From: Poindextera sp965277425
Lineage (GTDB): Bacteria > Pseudomonadota > Alphaproteobacteria > Caulobacterales > Caulobacteraceae
Assembly: GCA_965277425.1 (NCBI GenBank)
Contig: CBDICR010000004.1
Coordinates: 62,001 to 126,000, forward strand
Direction of reading: 5' to 3'
Length of the DNA stretch: 64,000 nt
The notes under the pieces are model-generated. The model did no database searches. It saw only the letters and a program-made list of their open reading frames with translations, and was not told the DNA's origin. Shown one piece after another: positions 1 through 8,395 of the stretch. Made by a program: the position numbers and the translations under genes. Numbering within the stretch: the stretch's first letter is position 1; each line of letters starts with the position of its first letter.

Positions 1-128
1 CCAGGGTCGTCAACGAGACGGCCGTAGCCCGCCAGGCTCGCCTCGGTCGCGACGACGAGTGGCGCCGGGTGCGTCCGCCGCACGCCGGTGGTCGGTGCAT
101 AGGTGATCTTGTCGGCATCGACCGTCAT
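1..128 (-). CDS. N-terminal part of an unidentified protein, cut by the window edge
   Basis: An open frame runs off the left edge on the minus strand. It starts at the ATG at 128-126, which overlaps the stop codon of the upstream dienelactone hydrolase gene in an ATGA arrangement, so the two are probably translationally coupled. The visible 42 residues begin MTVDADKITYAPTTG and contain LAGYGRLVDDP. I have a weak impression of a ureidoglycolate-lyase-like cupin family, but too little is visible to assign it. Confidence 0.55.
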   Translation of the reverse strand, partial: MTVDADKITYAPTTGVRRTHPAPLVVATEASLAGYGRLVDDP

Positions 129-910
129 GGCGGCGCCATCGCTTCGCTGAAGAACGCCACCGCCAGCGCGTGCGAGCGGGCGGCGGCCGGCGCGTTGTAG
201 GCCATGGTCACCAGGCCGCCCTCGCCGCGGTTCCCGGCGGGGTCCTGGGCCTGGCGCTCGACGCCCGGCATGTCGAAACCGTGATGGGCCTCGGCCATCA
301 CCTCGACGCGGATCTTGGCGCGGTCGGCTTCGCCCAGGGAGGCGGCCAGGCTTGGGCCGGCCTTTGCGTCGTTGTCGTAGCCGTCAAGGGCGCCGGTGAC
401 GATCAGCACGGGCGCCTCGACCAGATCGCCGAACTCGAAGCCGGAAATCCGATTGTAGAGATGGCAGATCGGATAGACCGGCATCAGCGCGGCGAAATGA
501 TCCTCGCCGAGGACGGGATCGTTGTGCGCCCGCGTCGCCGCCAGCATCGCCGCGACGGCGCCGAAGGAAAATCCGATCACCCCGATGCGCGCCGGATCGA
601 CCCTCGGGTGCGCGGCCAGCCAGGCGCGCGCGCCGTAAAGGTCGGGCAGGGTCTCGGCCACCGTGCGCGGCCGTCCCTCCGCGCCGCCGGCCAGGCCGCG
701 CGGCGACCACTGATCGAGTTCCAGGGTCACGAAGCCGGCCGCGTTCAGCGGCTCCGCATAACCGCCCTCGCGTTCGCTCGGCCCGGCCGAGCCGTGCAGC
801 AGGATCACGGCCGGGCGCCGTCCCTCGGTTTCAGGGATCCGCAGCCGCCCGGCCAGGCTCAGCGGCGGCGTGTGCAGCGACGGGAAGACGACGTAGTGCA
901 GACTGGTCAT
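125..910 (-). CDS. dienelactone hydrolase family alpha/beta hydrolase
   Basis: The 261-residue protein has the alpha/beta-hydrolase layout: an early VILLHGSAGPSE oxyanion-loop region, the nucleophile elbow GFSFGA near residue 115, a PVLIVTGALD strand supplying the acidic residue, and a late HHGFD supplying the histidine. These are features of the dienelactone hydrolase (DLH) family, cytosolic hydrolases of lactones and esters; the substrate cannot be read from sequence. No signal peptide is seen. It is the third of four consecutive minus-strand genes (phosphotransferase, MscS, this gene, partial gene) and its stop overlaps the next start by 4 bp. Confidence 0.85.
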   Translation of the reverse strand: MTSLHYVVFPSLHTPPLSLAGRLRIPETEGRRPAVILLHGSAGPSEREGGYAEPLNAAGFVTLELDQWSPRGLAGGAEGRPRTVAETLPDLYGARAWLAAHPRVDPARIGVIGFSFGAVAAMLAATRAHNDPVLGEDHFAALMPVYPICHLYNRISGFEFGDLVEAPVLIVTGALDGYDNDAKAGPSLAASLGEADRAKIRVEVMAEAHHGFDMPGVERQAQDPAGNRGEGGLVTMAYNAPAAARSHALAVAFFSEAMAPP

Positions 911-941
911 GGCGCCACACTATCGCCGCCGGCGTCGCGGG

Positions 942-1958
942 TCAGCCCGCTTCCGAAGATGAACCGGAGTCCCGGGCCTCGCGCGGCGGCTCCCCGTGCG
1001 GCGGCTCGGCGGGCCTTGCGCGTTCGGGCCGACGGGTTTCGAGCGCGCGGCGTTGCCGTTCGCGGTCCGGCGGCGTCCATGGTCGCGTTCCCACCTCCAC
1101 CTGGTGCGGGTAGGCGAAGCTGAGGCCCTCGCGTTCGAACGCAGCCTTCACGTCCTTGATCAGATCAAAGCGCGTATCGATGTAGCCGTCCGGCGAGGTC
1201 CAGGCGCGCAGCGTCACCGTGACGGTGCTGTCGCCAAGTTCGGTCAACTTGGCCCAAGGCGCCGGACTGTCGACGATCCGCTCGTCGGCCCGCGCCGTCT
1301 CGACCAGCAGGGCGAGGGCCAGATCCACGTCGTCGTCGTAGTCGATCCCGAAATCCATCACGATGCGGCGGTTTTCCGGCATCGAATAGTTCACGATGAT
1401 GTCGCCGAACGCCTTGCTGTTGGGGATGAAGACGACGGAGTTGTCCAGGTCGTGCAGGCGGGTGACGAAAAGATCGAGCCCCCGCACCTTGCCGACGGTG
1501 CCGCTGATCTGGACGCGGTCGCCGATGCGGTAGGGGCGCAGCAAAAGGATCATCACCCCGGCCGCGACATTGCTTAGGCCTCCCTGCAGCGCCAGGCCGA
1601 TCGCCAGGGAGGCGGCGCCGAGCACGGCCAGCACCGAGGTGGTCTGCACGCCGATCTGCTGCAGCACCGCGATCAGGCCGATGATCACCACGCCATAGCG
1701 CACCAGCGAGCCGACGAACCCCTGCAGCACCGCATCCGGCGCGTGGCCGTGCAGCCGGCCCGTGGCGGTCTTGGCCAGGTCCGAGGCCCATCCCGCCAGC
1801 CACAGGGTCAGCAGCAGCATGCCGACGCCGATGGTCAGGTTCAGCGCGACATGCACGGCCGAACCGGCCAGCAGCACCCAGGCCTGGGGACCGCCGAACA
1901 GCACGGTATGGAGCTGGTCGCTTAGCGGCTGAGCGGGAGCGGATACGGGAGCAGCCAT
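942..1958 (-). CDS. small-conductance mechanosensitive channel (MscS family)
   Basis: A 338-residue inner-membrane protein. Hydrophobic spans occur around residues 25-60, 85-105 and 110-135. The third is the Gly/Ala-rich pore helix of MscS proteins (LAVLGAASLAIGLALQGGLS), followed by the beta-domain signature RPYRIGDRVQISGTVGKV and FIPNSKAFGD. MscS channels open under membrane tension to release solutes on hypo-osmotic shock. The C-terminal 40 residues are charged, Arg/Pro/Glu-rich and probably disordered. The start ATG lies 40 bp after the upstream phosphotransferase stop, so they may be cotranscribed. Confidence 0.92.
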   Translation of the reverse strand: MAAPVSAPAQPLSDQLHTVLFGGPQAWVLLAGSAVHVALNLTIGVGMLLLTLWLAGWASDLAKTATGRLHGHAPDAVLQGFVGSLVRYGVVIIGLIAVLQQIGVQTTSVLAVLGAASLAIGLALQGGLSNVAAGVMILLLRPYRIGDRVQISGTVGKVRGLDLFVTRLHDLDNSVVFIPNSKAFGDIIVNYSMPENRRIVMDFGIDYDDDVDLALALLVETARADERIVDSPAPWAKLTELGDSTVTVTLRAWTSPDGYIDTRFDLIKDVKAAFEREGLSFAYPHQVEVGTRPWTPPDRERQRRALETRRPERARPAEPPHGEPPREARDSGSSSEAG

Positions 1959-1997
1959 CCGGATGTAACGCCCACGGACGGATTTAGCCCCGTGGGC

Positions 1998-3044
1998 TCA
2001 ACGCCGCAGCAGCGACAGGGCCAGTTCGGCCAGGCCGCGCGTGCCGGAATTGTCGCGGCTGGCGTTGCCCGTGCCGATCCCGTCCAGATTGCGCTTGAAC
2101 ACGCCCTGGCCGATGGCGGCGAGACGGAAGGCCGCGAAGCCGACATAGAAGTTGAAGTCCTCGATGTCCGCCCGCCCGGTGCGCCGGCAATAGGCGGCGA
2201 CGTAGTCGGCTTCGGTCGGGATGCCGGACGTCGCGAAATCGACGCCGGTCAGCGTGCCCCAGCTTTCCGAGACCGAATGCCAGAGCAGGCCGCCATAGCC
2301 GATGTCGGCCAGGGGATGGCCGAGGGTCGAGAGTTCCCAATCGAGCACGGCGATGATCCGGGGCTCGGTCGCGTGAAACATGACGTTTTCCAGCCGGTAG
2401 TCGCCGTGGGCGATGGTGGTGGTCTCGTCGGTCGGCGCGCGCTCGGGCAGGACCGCGATCAACGCTTCCATCGCCTCGATCCGCTCGGTCTCGGCGCCGC
2501 GATACTGCCTGGTCCAGCGGTCGATCTGGCGGGTGAAATAGTTGCCCGGCCGGCCATAGTCGCCGAGGCCGACAGCCGCGTAGTCGACGCCATGCAGCTG
2601 GGCCAGGATCGCGTTCAGCTCGTCGTAGATCGCCGCCCGTTCGGCCGGGGCCATGCCGGGCAGGCGCGCGTCGCGGAAGATGCGGCCCTCCAGGAAGTCC
2701 ATCACATAGAAGCTGGTGCCGATGATGGTCTCGTCAAGGCAGAGCGCGCGCATGACCGGGACGGGAAAGTTAGCGCCGCCCAGCGCCTTCATCACCCTGT
2801 ATTCCCGATCCACCTGATGGGCGCTGGCCAAGAGCTGGCCCGGCGGCTTCTTGCGCAGCACGTAGCGGCGCTCGCCGGCGTCGATCAGGAAGGTGGGGTT
2901 GGAGGCGCCGCCGCGGAACTGCCGCACGCGCATCGGCCCGTGAAAGTCGTCCACATGCTCGGATAGCCACGCCTGCAGCCCGGCCTCGTCAAAGCGGTGG
3001 TTGTCGCGCACATCGCCGACTTCGGGCGGATCGAGTTCGGCCAT
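1998..3044 (-). CDS. phosphotransferase family protein (APH/ACAD10-like kinase fold)
   Basis: About 348 residues from the chosen start MAELDPPEV at 3044; the frame is open ten codons further, but this start gives the usual N terminus. The protein has the aminoglycoside-phosphotransferase/choline-kinase fold: FRGGASNPTFLI as nucleotide-binding loop, YVLRKKPPG with the ATP lysine, HGDYRLENVMFH as catalytic loop with Asp and Asn, and AVLDWELSTLG as the Mg-binding segment. Proteins of this type commonly sit next to acyl-CoA metabolism genes, and here an enoyl-CoA hydratase is divergent with a shared 93-bp promoter gap. A role in acyl-CoA or hydroxy-fatty-acid metabolism is therefore more likely than antibiotic resistance; this is inference. 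Confidence 0.85.
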   Translation of the reverse strand: MAELDPPEVGDVRDNHRFDEAGLQAWLSEHVDDFHGPMRVRQFRGGASNPTFLIDAGERRYVLRKKPPGQLLASAHQVDREYRVMKALGGANFPVPVMRALCLDETIIGTSFYVMDFLEGRIFRDARLPGMAPAERAAIYDELNAILAQLHGVDYAAVGLGDYGRPGNYFTRQIDRWTRQYRGAETERIEAMEALIAVLPERAPTDETTTIAHGDYRLENVMFHATEPRIIAVLDWELSTLGHPLADIGYGGLLWHSVSESWGTLTGVDFATSGIPTEADYVAAYCRRTGRADIEDFNFYVGFAAFRLAAIGQGVFKRNLDGIGTGNASRDNSGTRGLAELALSLLRR

Positions 3045-3137
3045 GGCTATCCCTGCGGTCATTCGGCGCCACAATAGGCCGCCTCGACGCCCGGCTTAGC
3101 AAGGTGACCGGGCGACAGGCCAAGGGAGATTTCGAAC

Positions 3138-3944
3138 ATGGCCGCCATCGCCGCCGAAGACTTCGTCCATGTGCTCTACGCCGTGCGCGAGCACATCTGC
3201 ACCATCACCCTGAACCGGCCCGAGCGGCGCAATGCGCTGAACCCGCGCGCCTATGCCGAGATCGAAGCGGCCTTCCGTCAAGCCGCCGCCGAGCCGGACA
3301 TTCGTTGCGTGGTGGTCACCGGCGCTGATCCGGCCTTCTGCTCCGGCGAGGACATCAAGGAGATGATGACCGGCGAGGCGCGGCCGGAGCCGTCCACGCC
3401 TCGGGTGCGCTTTGAGCCGACGCCAGCCGCCATGGCGGCGATCGAGTGCGACAAGCCGGTGATCGCGGCGGTGAACGGCCCTGCGGTCGGCTGGGGCATG
3501 GAGCTGGCCCTCTATGCCGACATGCGCATCGCCTCGGAAAAGGCGGTGTTCGCCGAACTCTTCATCAAGCGAGGCCTGGTCTGCGACGTCGGCGGATTCT
3601 GGAAGCTGCCGGCCATCGTCGGGTCCGAGAAGGCGGCCGAGCTGCTGTTCACCGGCGATCCGATCAATGCGGCGGAGGCGCTGCGCATCGGCCTAGTCGG
3701 CCGCGTGGTCCCGCACGGCGCGCTGATGGCGACCGCGCTGGACATGGCGGCCCGCATCGCCGCCAACCCGCCGCTGGCGCTCAGCGCCATGAAGGCGGGC
3801 TTGCGCCGCACAACCCCTGGCGACCCGCGCGAGATCGGGTCCTGGGCCATCGAAACCATCCACCGGCTGTTCGCCACGGAGGATCATCGCGAAGGCGTGC
3901 GCAGCTTCACCGAAAAGCGCGCGCCGGTGTTCACGGGACGCTAG
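3138..3944 (+). CDS. enoyl-CoA hydratase/isomerase family protein
   Basis: A crotonase-fold protein of 268 residues. Visible features are the N-terminal ITLNRPERRNALN, the CoA and oxyanion-hole segment DPAFCSGEDIKEM, and the second oxyanion segment AAVNGPAVGWGMELAL. It probably hydrates or isomerises enoyl-CoA esters in the cytosol during fatty-acid or related acid breakdown. The start follows a purine-rich AGGGAGA ribosome site. It is divergent from the phosphotransferase gene. Its stop codon directly abuts a truncated brnT toxin remnant. Confidence 0.9.
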   Translation: MAAIAAEDFVHVLYAVREHICTITLNRPERRNALNPRAYAEIEAAFRQAAAEPDIRCVVVTGADPAFCSGEDIKEMMTGEARPEPSTPRVRFEPTPAAMAAIECDKPVIAAVNGPAVGWGMELALYADMRIASEKAVFAELFIKRGLVCDVGGFWKLPAIVGSEKAAELLFTGDPINAAEALRIGLVGRVVPHGALMATALDMAARIAANPPLALSAMKAGLRRTTPGDPREIGSWAIETIHRLFATEDHREGVRSFTEKRAPVFTGR

Positions 3945-4074
3945 AGCGCTATTCGTCATGGCGCACACGGTCACAGAAGACGCCGACGGCGGGTCGGTTG
4001 AGATCATCCGCATCATTTCAGCGCGGCGGGCCACGCCGCGAGAGAGGCGACGCTATGAAAACGAAAAGGATTAG
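3943..4074 (+). pseudogene. brnT: brnT toxin remnant (3' end only)
   Basis: Read in the frame that ends at the TAG at 4072-4074, this segment encodes ALFVMAHTV and then EIIRIISARRATPRERRRYE. That is the recognisable C-terminal strand-helix of BrnT ribonuclease toxins, which are normally about 90-95 residues long. Everything upstream is missing, because the fragment starts where the enoyl-CoA hydratase gene stops. An internal ATG at 3958 could give a 38-residue peptide, but the catalytic part of BrnT is absent. The end overlaps the brnA start by 20 bp, as in intact brnTA operons. Confidence 0.75.
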
Positions 4075-4372
4075 CCACACCCCGGAAACGCCCCCGCCGC
4101 TGACTGACGCGCAACGCGAGCACCTGGCCAAGCTGGCGGCGCTGCCTGACGAGTCGATCGACACCAGCGACATCCCCGAGCTGTCCGACGAGGCATGGAG
4201 CGCTGGCGTTCGAGGGCGCTTCTACCGCCCTGTAAAGCAGCAGATCACCGCTCGCGTGGACGCCGACGTGTTGGATTGGCTCAAGTCGCAGGGGAGGGGA
4301 TACCAGGGCCGCCTGAACGCCATTCTTCGGCGGGAAATGATGGCTTCGCTTAAGCAGGCGCGCCGGGCGTAG
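4055..4372 (+). CDS. brnA: BrnA family antitoxin (orphan)
   Basis: A 105-residue protein starting at the ATG at 4055. The acidic N-terminal half (LPDESIDTSDIPELSDEAW) and the C-terminal ribbon-helix-helix segment (VKQQITARVDADVLDWLKSQ, then YQGRLNAILRREM) match BrnA antitoxins, which neutralise BrnT and repress the brnTA operon through the RHH domain. Here the toxin is only a 3' remnant and the original promoter region has been lost, so expression would depend on read-through from the enoyl-CoA hydratase gene. It may be a decaying orphan or a repressor or anti-addiction factor acting in trans. Confidence 0.85.
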   Translation: MKTKRISHTPETPPPLTDAQREHLAKLAALPDESIDTSDIPELSDEAWSAGVRGRFYRPVKQQITARVDADVLDWLKSQGRGYQGRLNAILRREMMASLKQARRA

Positions 4373-4417
4373 CGGTTTTGATGCCGGCGGTGGCCCACTC
4401 CGCCGGAAACGCTCCGG

Positions 4418-6937
4418 CTACTCCGTCCGCAAAACCGGCGCCGGCCGGCGCGCCAGGGCCGTGAACGCGCCGACCGCGCCGGCGCAGACGCCGACGGCGG
4501 CCACGGCGCCCAGCACCGCGACGATGCCGGTCCAGTCGATGGCCCAGCGGGTCTTGAAGACGAAGGTGATGACCGGCCAGGCCGCCGCCGCGCCGAGCAG
4601 GACCCCGGCGATCCCGGCGATCGCGCCCACCGCGCCGTATTCGACGCAATAGGCGGCGAGGATCTGCAGCCGGGTCGAGCCCAGCACCTTGAGCACCGCC
4701 GCCTCGCGCGCCCGCGCCTGGGCGGTGGCGGCGATGGCGCCGATCAGCACCAGGAGGCCGGCCAGCGCGGCCACGCCCGCCGCGCCGCGCACCGCCCAGG
4801 CGAGCTGGTCGAAGATCTTTGTCGCCGCCTCGAGCTGTTCGCGCACGCTGATCACGTCGACGGCCGGAAAGTCGCGGCCCAGACGCGCCAGGATGGCGGT
4901 CTCCTCGGCCTTGCTGGCCTTGGCGATGGCGACCTCGCGCAGGTTCGCGCCCTTCAGCGCCTCGGCGTCGAGGACGATCGGGAAGCTCGCGCCGAAACCG
5001 GTGAAATCCACCTTGCGCAGGCCGGCGATGCGCGCGTCCAGGTCTCGGCCCAGCAGCGAGACGGTGATCTGATCGCCCGGTTTCAGGCCGGCGGCCTGGG
5101 CGATGTCGGCGTCCAGCATCACCATCGGCGGACCGGCGTAGCCGGCGGGCCACCAGCGGCCCTTGGTGACGTTCGCATCGGGCGGCGCGGCGTCGAGGGC
5201 GGTGAGGCTGATGTCCTGATCGAAAGCCCAGCGCTCGGCGCGCGCCACCTGTTCCTTGTCGACGGGCGCGCCGGCGATGCGCGTGATCCGCCCGGTGGCG
5301 AAGGCAAAGCGGCGATAGTCGTCGGGCCTCAGCGCCCCCATCGCCGCGGCGATGTCGGCGTCGAAGGCCTTGCCCCGCTCCGGCGCGATCTGGGTGAAGA
5401 CCAGCGACGGCGCGGTATTGGGCGCAACATCGCGCACCTCCGACAGCAGGCTCGACTGGATCAGCACCACGGTGGTGAGCAGCGCGACGCCGAATCCGAT
5501 CGAGGGCGAGGCGGTGCGCGCCGCCGAACCCGGACCCGACAGGTTGGCCAGGCCGATGCGCACGGCGCCCGACGAAAGCCCCCGCAGGCGCCGAGCTAGC
5601 AGGATCGCCGCCTGGCCGACCAGCCAAAGCGCCACGAACCCGGCCAGGACGCCGGCGATCATGATCCCCGCCACGGTCGGACTGGGCGCGGTGACCACGG
5701 TCAGGCCGATCAGCCCAAGGCTCGCCAGCGCCATCGCCACGACTTCGGGGCCGAAGGCCACGCGGCCGCCCAGATCGCTGCGGAACAGCGAGGCCGGCGG
5801 CGTCGCGCGGGCGCGGGCCAGGGGCGCGAGGCTGAACGCCGCCGCCGCCAGCAGGCCGAACAGGCCGGCCCTGATCAGGGGCGCGGGATAGAGGGCGAAC
5901 AGCACCGGCACCGGCAGTCGATCCTTGGCGATCCAGCCGAGGGCGAAGGGCGAAGCGGCGCCGATGGCCAGGCCGATCGCTATGCCAAGCAAGGCCAGGG
6001 CGCCGATCTGGATCAGATAGACGTTGCGGATCAGGCCGCCGCTCGCGCCCAGCGCCTTCAGCACCGCGATCGAGGGCCGGCGGGCGCTCAGATAGGTGGA
6101 AACCGCGCTCGACACGCCGAGGCCGCCGGCGAGCAGCGCAGCCAGGCCGATGAAGCTGAGGAAGAACTCGAGTTGATCGATCAGTCGGCCAAGGCCCGCC
6201 GCCGCATCGTTGCGGCTCCTGGCGCGAAAGCCGGCGTTCGGGAAGGTGCGGGTCAGCGCGCGCACCGCCGCGGCCGGCGGCTCGCCCGGCGGCAGGGCGA
6301 TGCGGACGGTCTCGCCGAACAGCGCGTCGTTCGCGATCAGGCCCGATCGCTCCAGGGCCGCCCGGGACACCATCACGCCAGGCCCGAGCGCGAACCCTCG
6401 GCCCAGCCGGTCGGGCTGGCTGACCAGGATGGCGCGGGCGACGAAGGGCGTATCGCCGATCAGGAAGGTCTGGCCGAGGCCGATGTGCAGGCGGCTGAGC
6501 AGGTCAGGCTCGACCGCCGCGCCGGGTATGTGGCCGACCGGCGCGGTGGCCTCGGCGATGCTGGCGGCGCCGCTCAGCACCACCGCGCCCGCCAGCGGAA
6601 AGTTGGCGTCGACGCCGCGAACCTCGGCGAGATGCCGGTCGCCCTCGCCGGCCGGCCCCGAGGCCATGGCCCGCACCGCGACCGCATCGGTCATTCGGCC
6701 CATATGGCGAAAAGCGGCCTGCTCGGCGTGGGAGAACCGCCCACCCTCGACCGAGACCGCCACATCGCCGCCCAGGATCGCGCGCGCCTGCGAGGCCAGG
6801 CCCTGCCTGAAGGCTTCCGCCGTCGAGCCGGCCGCGGCCAGGGCCGCCACGCCCAGCGCCAGGCAGGCCAGGAAGATGCGGAAACCGGCGACACCCGATC
6901 GGAGTTCACGCCGCGCAAAGGTCAGGGACAGGATCAC
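4418..6937 (-). CDS. FtsX-like ABC transporter permease (YbbP type)
   Basis: An 839-residue inner-membrane protein, the usual length of YbbP-type permeases with two FtsX/MacB permease modules. There is an N-terminal membrane anchor (residues 17-40), a large periplasmic domain, hydrophobic clusters around 265-290, 315-400 and 420-445, a second periplasmic domain, and three terminal spans. The GTG start overlaps the stop of the ATP-binding gene in a GTGA arrangement. With that partner and the divergent esterase it forms the conserved ybbA-ybbP/tesA arrangement. This exporter family has been linked to lipid or lipoprotein-related export; the actual substrate is unknown. Confidence 0.9.
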   Translation of the reverse strand: MILSLTFARRELRSGVAGFRIFLACLALGVAALAAAGSTAEAFRQGLASQARAILGGDVAVSVEGGRFSHAEQAAFRHMGRMTDAVAVRAMASGPAGEGDRHLAEVRGVDANFPLAGAVVLSGAASIAEATAPVGHIPGAAVEPDLLSRLHIGLGQTFLIGDTPFVARAILVSQPDRLGRGFALGPGVMVSRAALERSGLIANDALFGETVRIALPPGEPPAAAVRALTRTFPNAGFRARSRNDAAAGLGRLIDQLEFFLSFIGLAALLAGGLGVSSAVSTYLSARRPSIAVLKALGASGGLIRNVYLIQIGALALLGIAIGLAIGAASPFALGWIAKDRLPVPVLFALYPAPLIRAGLFGLLAAAAFSLAPLARARATPPASLFRSDLGGRVAFGPEVVAMALASLGLIGLTVVTAPSPTVAGIMIAGVLAGFVALWLVGQAAILLARRLRGLSSGAVRIGLANLSGPGSAARTASPSIGFGVALLTTVVLIQSSLLSEVRDVAPNTAPSLVFTQIAPERGKAFDADIAAAMGALRPDDYRRFAFATGRITRIAGAPVDKEQVARAERWAFDQDISLTALDAAPPDANVTKGRWWPAGYAGPPMVMLDADIAQAAGLKPGDQITVSLLGRDLDARIAGLRKVDFTGFGASFPIVLDAEALKGANLREVAIAKASKAEETAILARLGRDFPAVDVISVREQLEAATKIFDQLAWAVRGAAGVAALAGLLVLIGAIAATAQARAREAAVLKVLGSTRLQILAAYCVEYGAVGAIAGIAGVLLGAAAAWPVITFVFKTRWAIDWTGIVAVLGAVAAVGVCAGAVGAFTALARRPAPVLRTE

Positions 6938-7611
6938 GCGGCGGCGAGCCTTCCGGCCTGCATGGCCCAGCGGCGATCGACGCGCGCGGCCAGGGCGGCG
7001 TCATGGGTCACCAGCACCAGGGCGGCGTGGGTCTGCGCCAGGAGATTGAACATCAGATCGGCGACCTGGGTTGCGGTGTCCTGGTCGAGGTTGCCGGTGG
7101 GCTCGTCCGCGAACAGCAGCGCCGGCTCGACCGCCAGCGCGCGGGCCAGGGCCACGCGCTGCTGTTCGCCGCCGGAAAGCTGGTGCGGATAGTGGGTCAG
7201 GCGGGCGGACAGGCCGACCCGGTCCAGCCAGTCCCGCGCCGTGCGGCGCGGCCTGGCGCGGCGGGCGATCTCCAGCGGCGCGGCGACGTTCTCCTCGGCC
7301 GTCATGTTGGGCAGGAGGTGGAAGGACTGGAAGACCAGGGCCGCCCGGCCGCGCCGCAGGCGCGCCCGGCCATCCTCGTTCAGCGCCGAAATGTCCTCGC
7401 CGAACAGGCGCACCCTCCCGGAGGTCGGCTTCTCCAGCCCCGCGGCGACGGCGATCAGCGAAGACTTGCCCGAACCCGATGGCCCGACGATCGCCACCCG
7501 CTCGCCCGGCAGCACCTCAAGATCGGCGCCCTGCAGGATCACCACCGGGCCGGCGGCGGACGGCAGGGTCAGGCCCACGCCCTGAAGTTCGACCACCAAA
7601 GCGTTGGACAT
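6934..7611 (-). CDS. ABC transporter ATP-binding protein (YbbA/LolD type)
   Basis: A 225-residue ATPase with Walker A GPSGSGKSS, a Q-loop in VFQSFHLLPNMTAEENV, the signature LSGGEQQRVALARAL, Walker B LLFADEPTGNLD and the switch histidine in LVTHD. The pattern is that of the MacB/LolD/YbbA group, which drives FtsX-type permeases. It is coupled by a 4-bp overlap to the permease that follows. The start ATG is 73 bp from the divergent esterase start, leaving a short shared promoter region. Confidence 0.93.
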   Translation of the reverse strand: MSNALVVELQGVGLTLPSAAGPVVILQGADLEVLPGERVAIVGPSGSGKSSLIAVAAGLEKPTSGRVRLFGEDISALNEDGRARLRRGRAALVFQSFHLLPNMTAEENVAAPLEIARRARPRRTARDWLDRVGLSARLTHYPHQLSGGEQQRVALARALAVEPALLFADEPTGNLDQDTATQVADLMFNLLAQTHAALVLVTHDAALAARVDRRWAMQAGRLAAA

Positions 7612-7684
7612 GGAAAAAGCCTTTGACGCTTGAGGGCCGGGCGCGCCGCTCTACATAGTGTTCGCCGCCGCGAGACGCTTGCCC

Positions 7685-8317
7685 ATGTTCACCCGCCGAC
7701 TGTTGATCGCCGCCCTGCCGGCCCTGGCCGCCTTGCCGGCGCCCGCCGCCGTCTCGTCGCGGCCGCCGGTGGTGACCATTCTCGGCGATTCCATCACCGC
7801 GGGCCTCGGCCTTTCCGCCGGCGAGGCTCTGCCGGCGCGCCTGCAGGAGGCCCTGGCCGCGATCGGCGTCGCCGCGGTCGTGCGCGGCGCGGGCGTCTCG
7901 GGCGACACCACGGCGGGCGGCCTGGCGCGGCTGGATTTCAGCGTCCAGCCCGACACCCGCGTCTGTGTCGTCGAGCTGGGAGCGAACGATTATCTGCAGT
8001 CGATCGAGCCAAGGCGGATGCAGGCCAATCTCCTCGCCATCCTGCGCCGACTGAAGGCCAGGGGCGTCCGCGTGGTCCTGGCGGCCAACGACGCGCCGCG
8101 CACGGGCTCCGGCGCCTATGGCCGGGCCTTCGATGCGGTCTTTCCGGCGGTCGCCAGGGCCGGCGGCGCCATCCTGGCGGCGGACCTTCTCGGCGGCGTG
8201 CTCGACCGGCCGGGGTTTCGCCAATCCGATGGCCTGCACCCCAATGCGGCGGGCGTGAAGATCATCGCGACCCGTCTGGCGCCGATCGTCGCGCGAGCCC
8301 TCGGCCGCCGAAAATAG
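7685..8317 (+). CDS. arylesterase, GDSL/SGNH family (TesA-like)
   Basis: From the ATG at 7685 the protein is 210 residues, beginning with MFTRRLLIAALPALAALPAPAA, a signal peptide that predicts a periplasmic enzyme. The SGNH blocks are all present: GDSITAG (Ser), GVSGDTT (Gly), LGANDY (Asn), and the C-terminal SDGLHPN (Asp and His). TesA-type enzymes hydrolyse short acyl esters and thioesters. A GTG nine codons upstream would only lengthen the signal peptide. The divergent pairing with a ybbA-ybbP exporter is conserved in proteobacteria and suggests a shared envelope-lipid role. Confidence 0.9.
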   Translation: MFTRRLLIAALPALAALPAPAAVSSRPPVVTILGDSITAGLGLSAGEALPARLQEALAAIGVAAVVRGAGVSGDTTAGGLARLDFSVQPDTRVCVVELGANDYLQSIEPRRMQANLLAILRRLKARGVRVVLAANDAPRTGSGAYGRAFDAVFPAVARAGGAILAADLLGGVLDRPGFRQSDGLHPNAAGVKIIATRLAPIVARALGRRK

Positions 8318-8395
8318 GCCGCGCCCGCTTGCCCGTAAGGCCGGCTGGCCGCTAGGCTTCGGGCATAAATTCAAAAAGCGATTGGAGGAACGACC

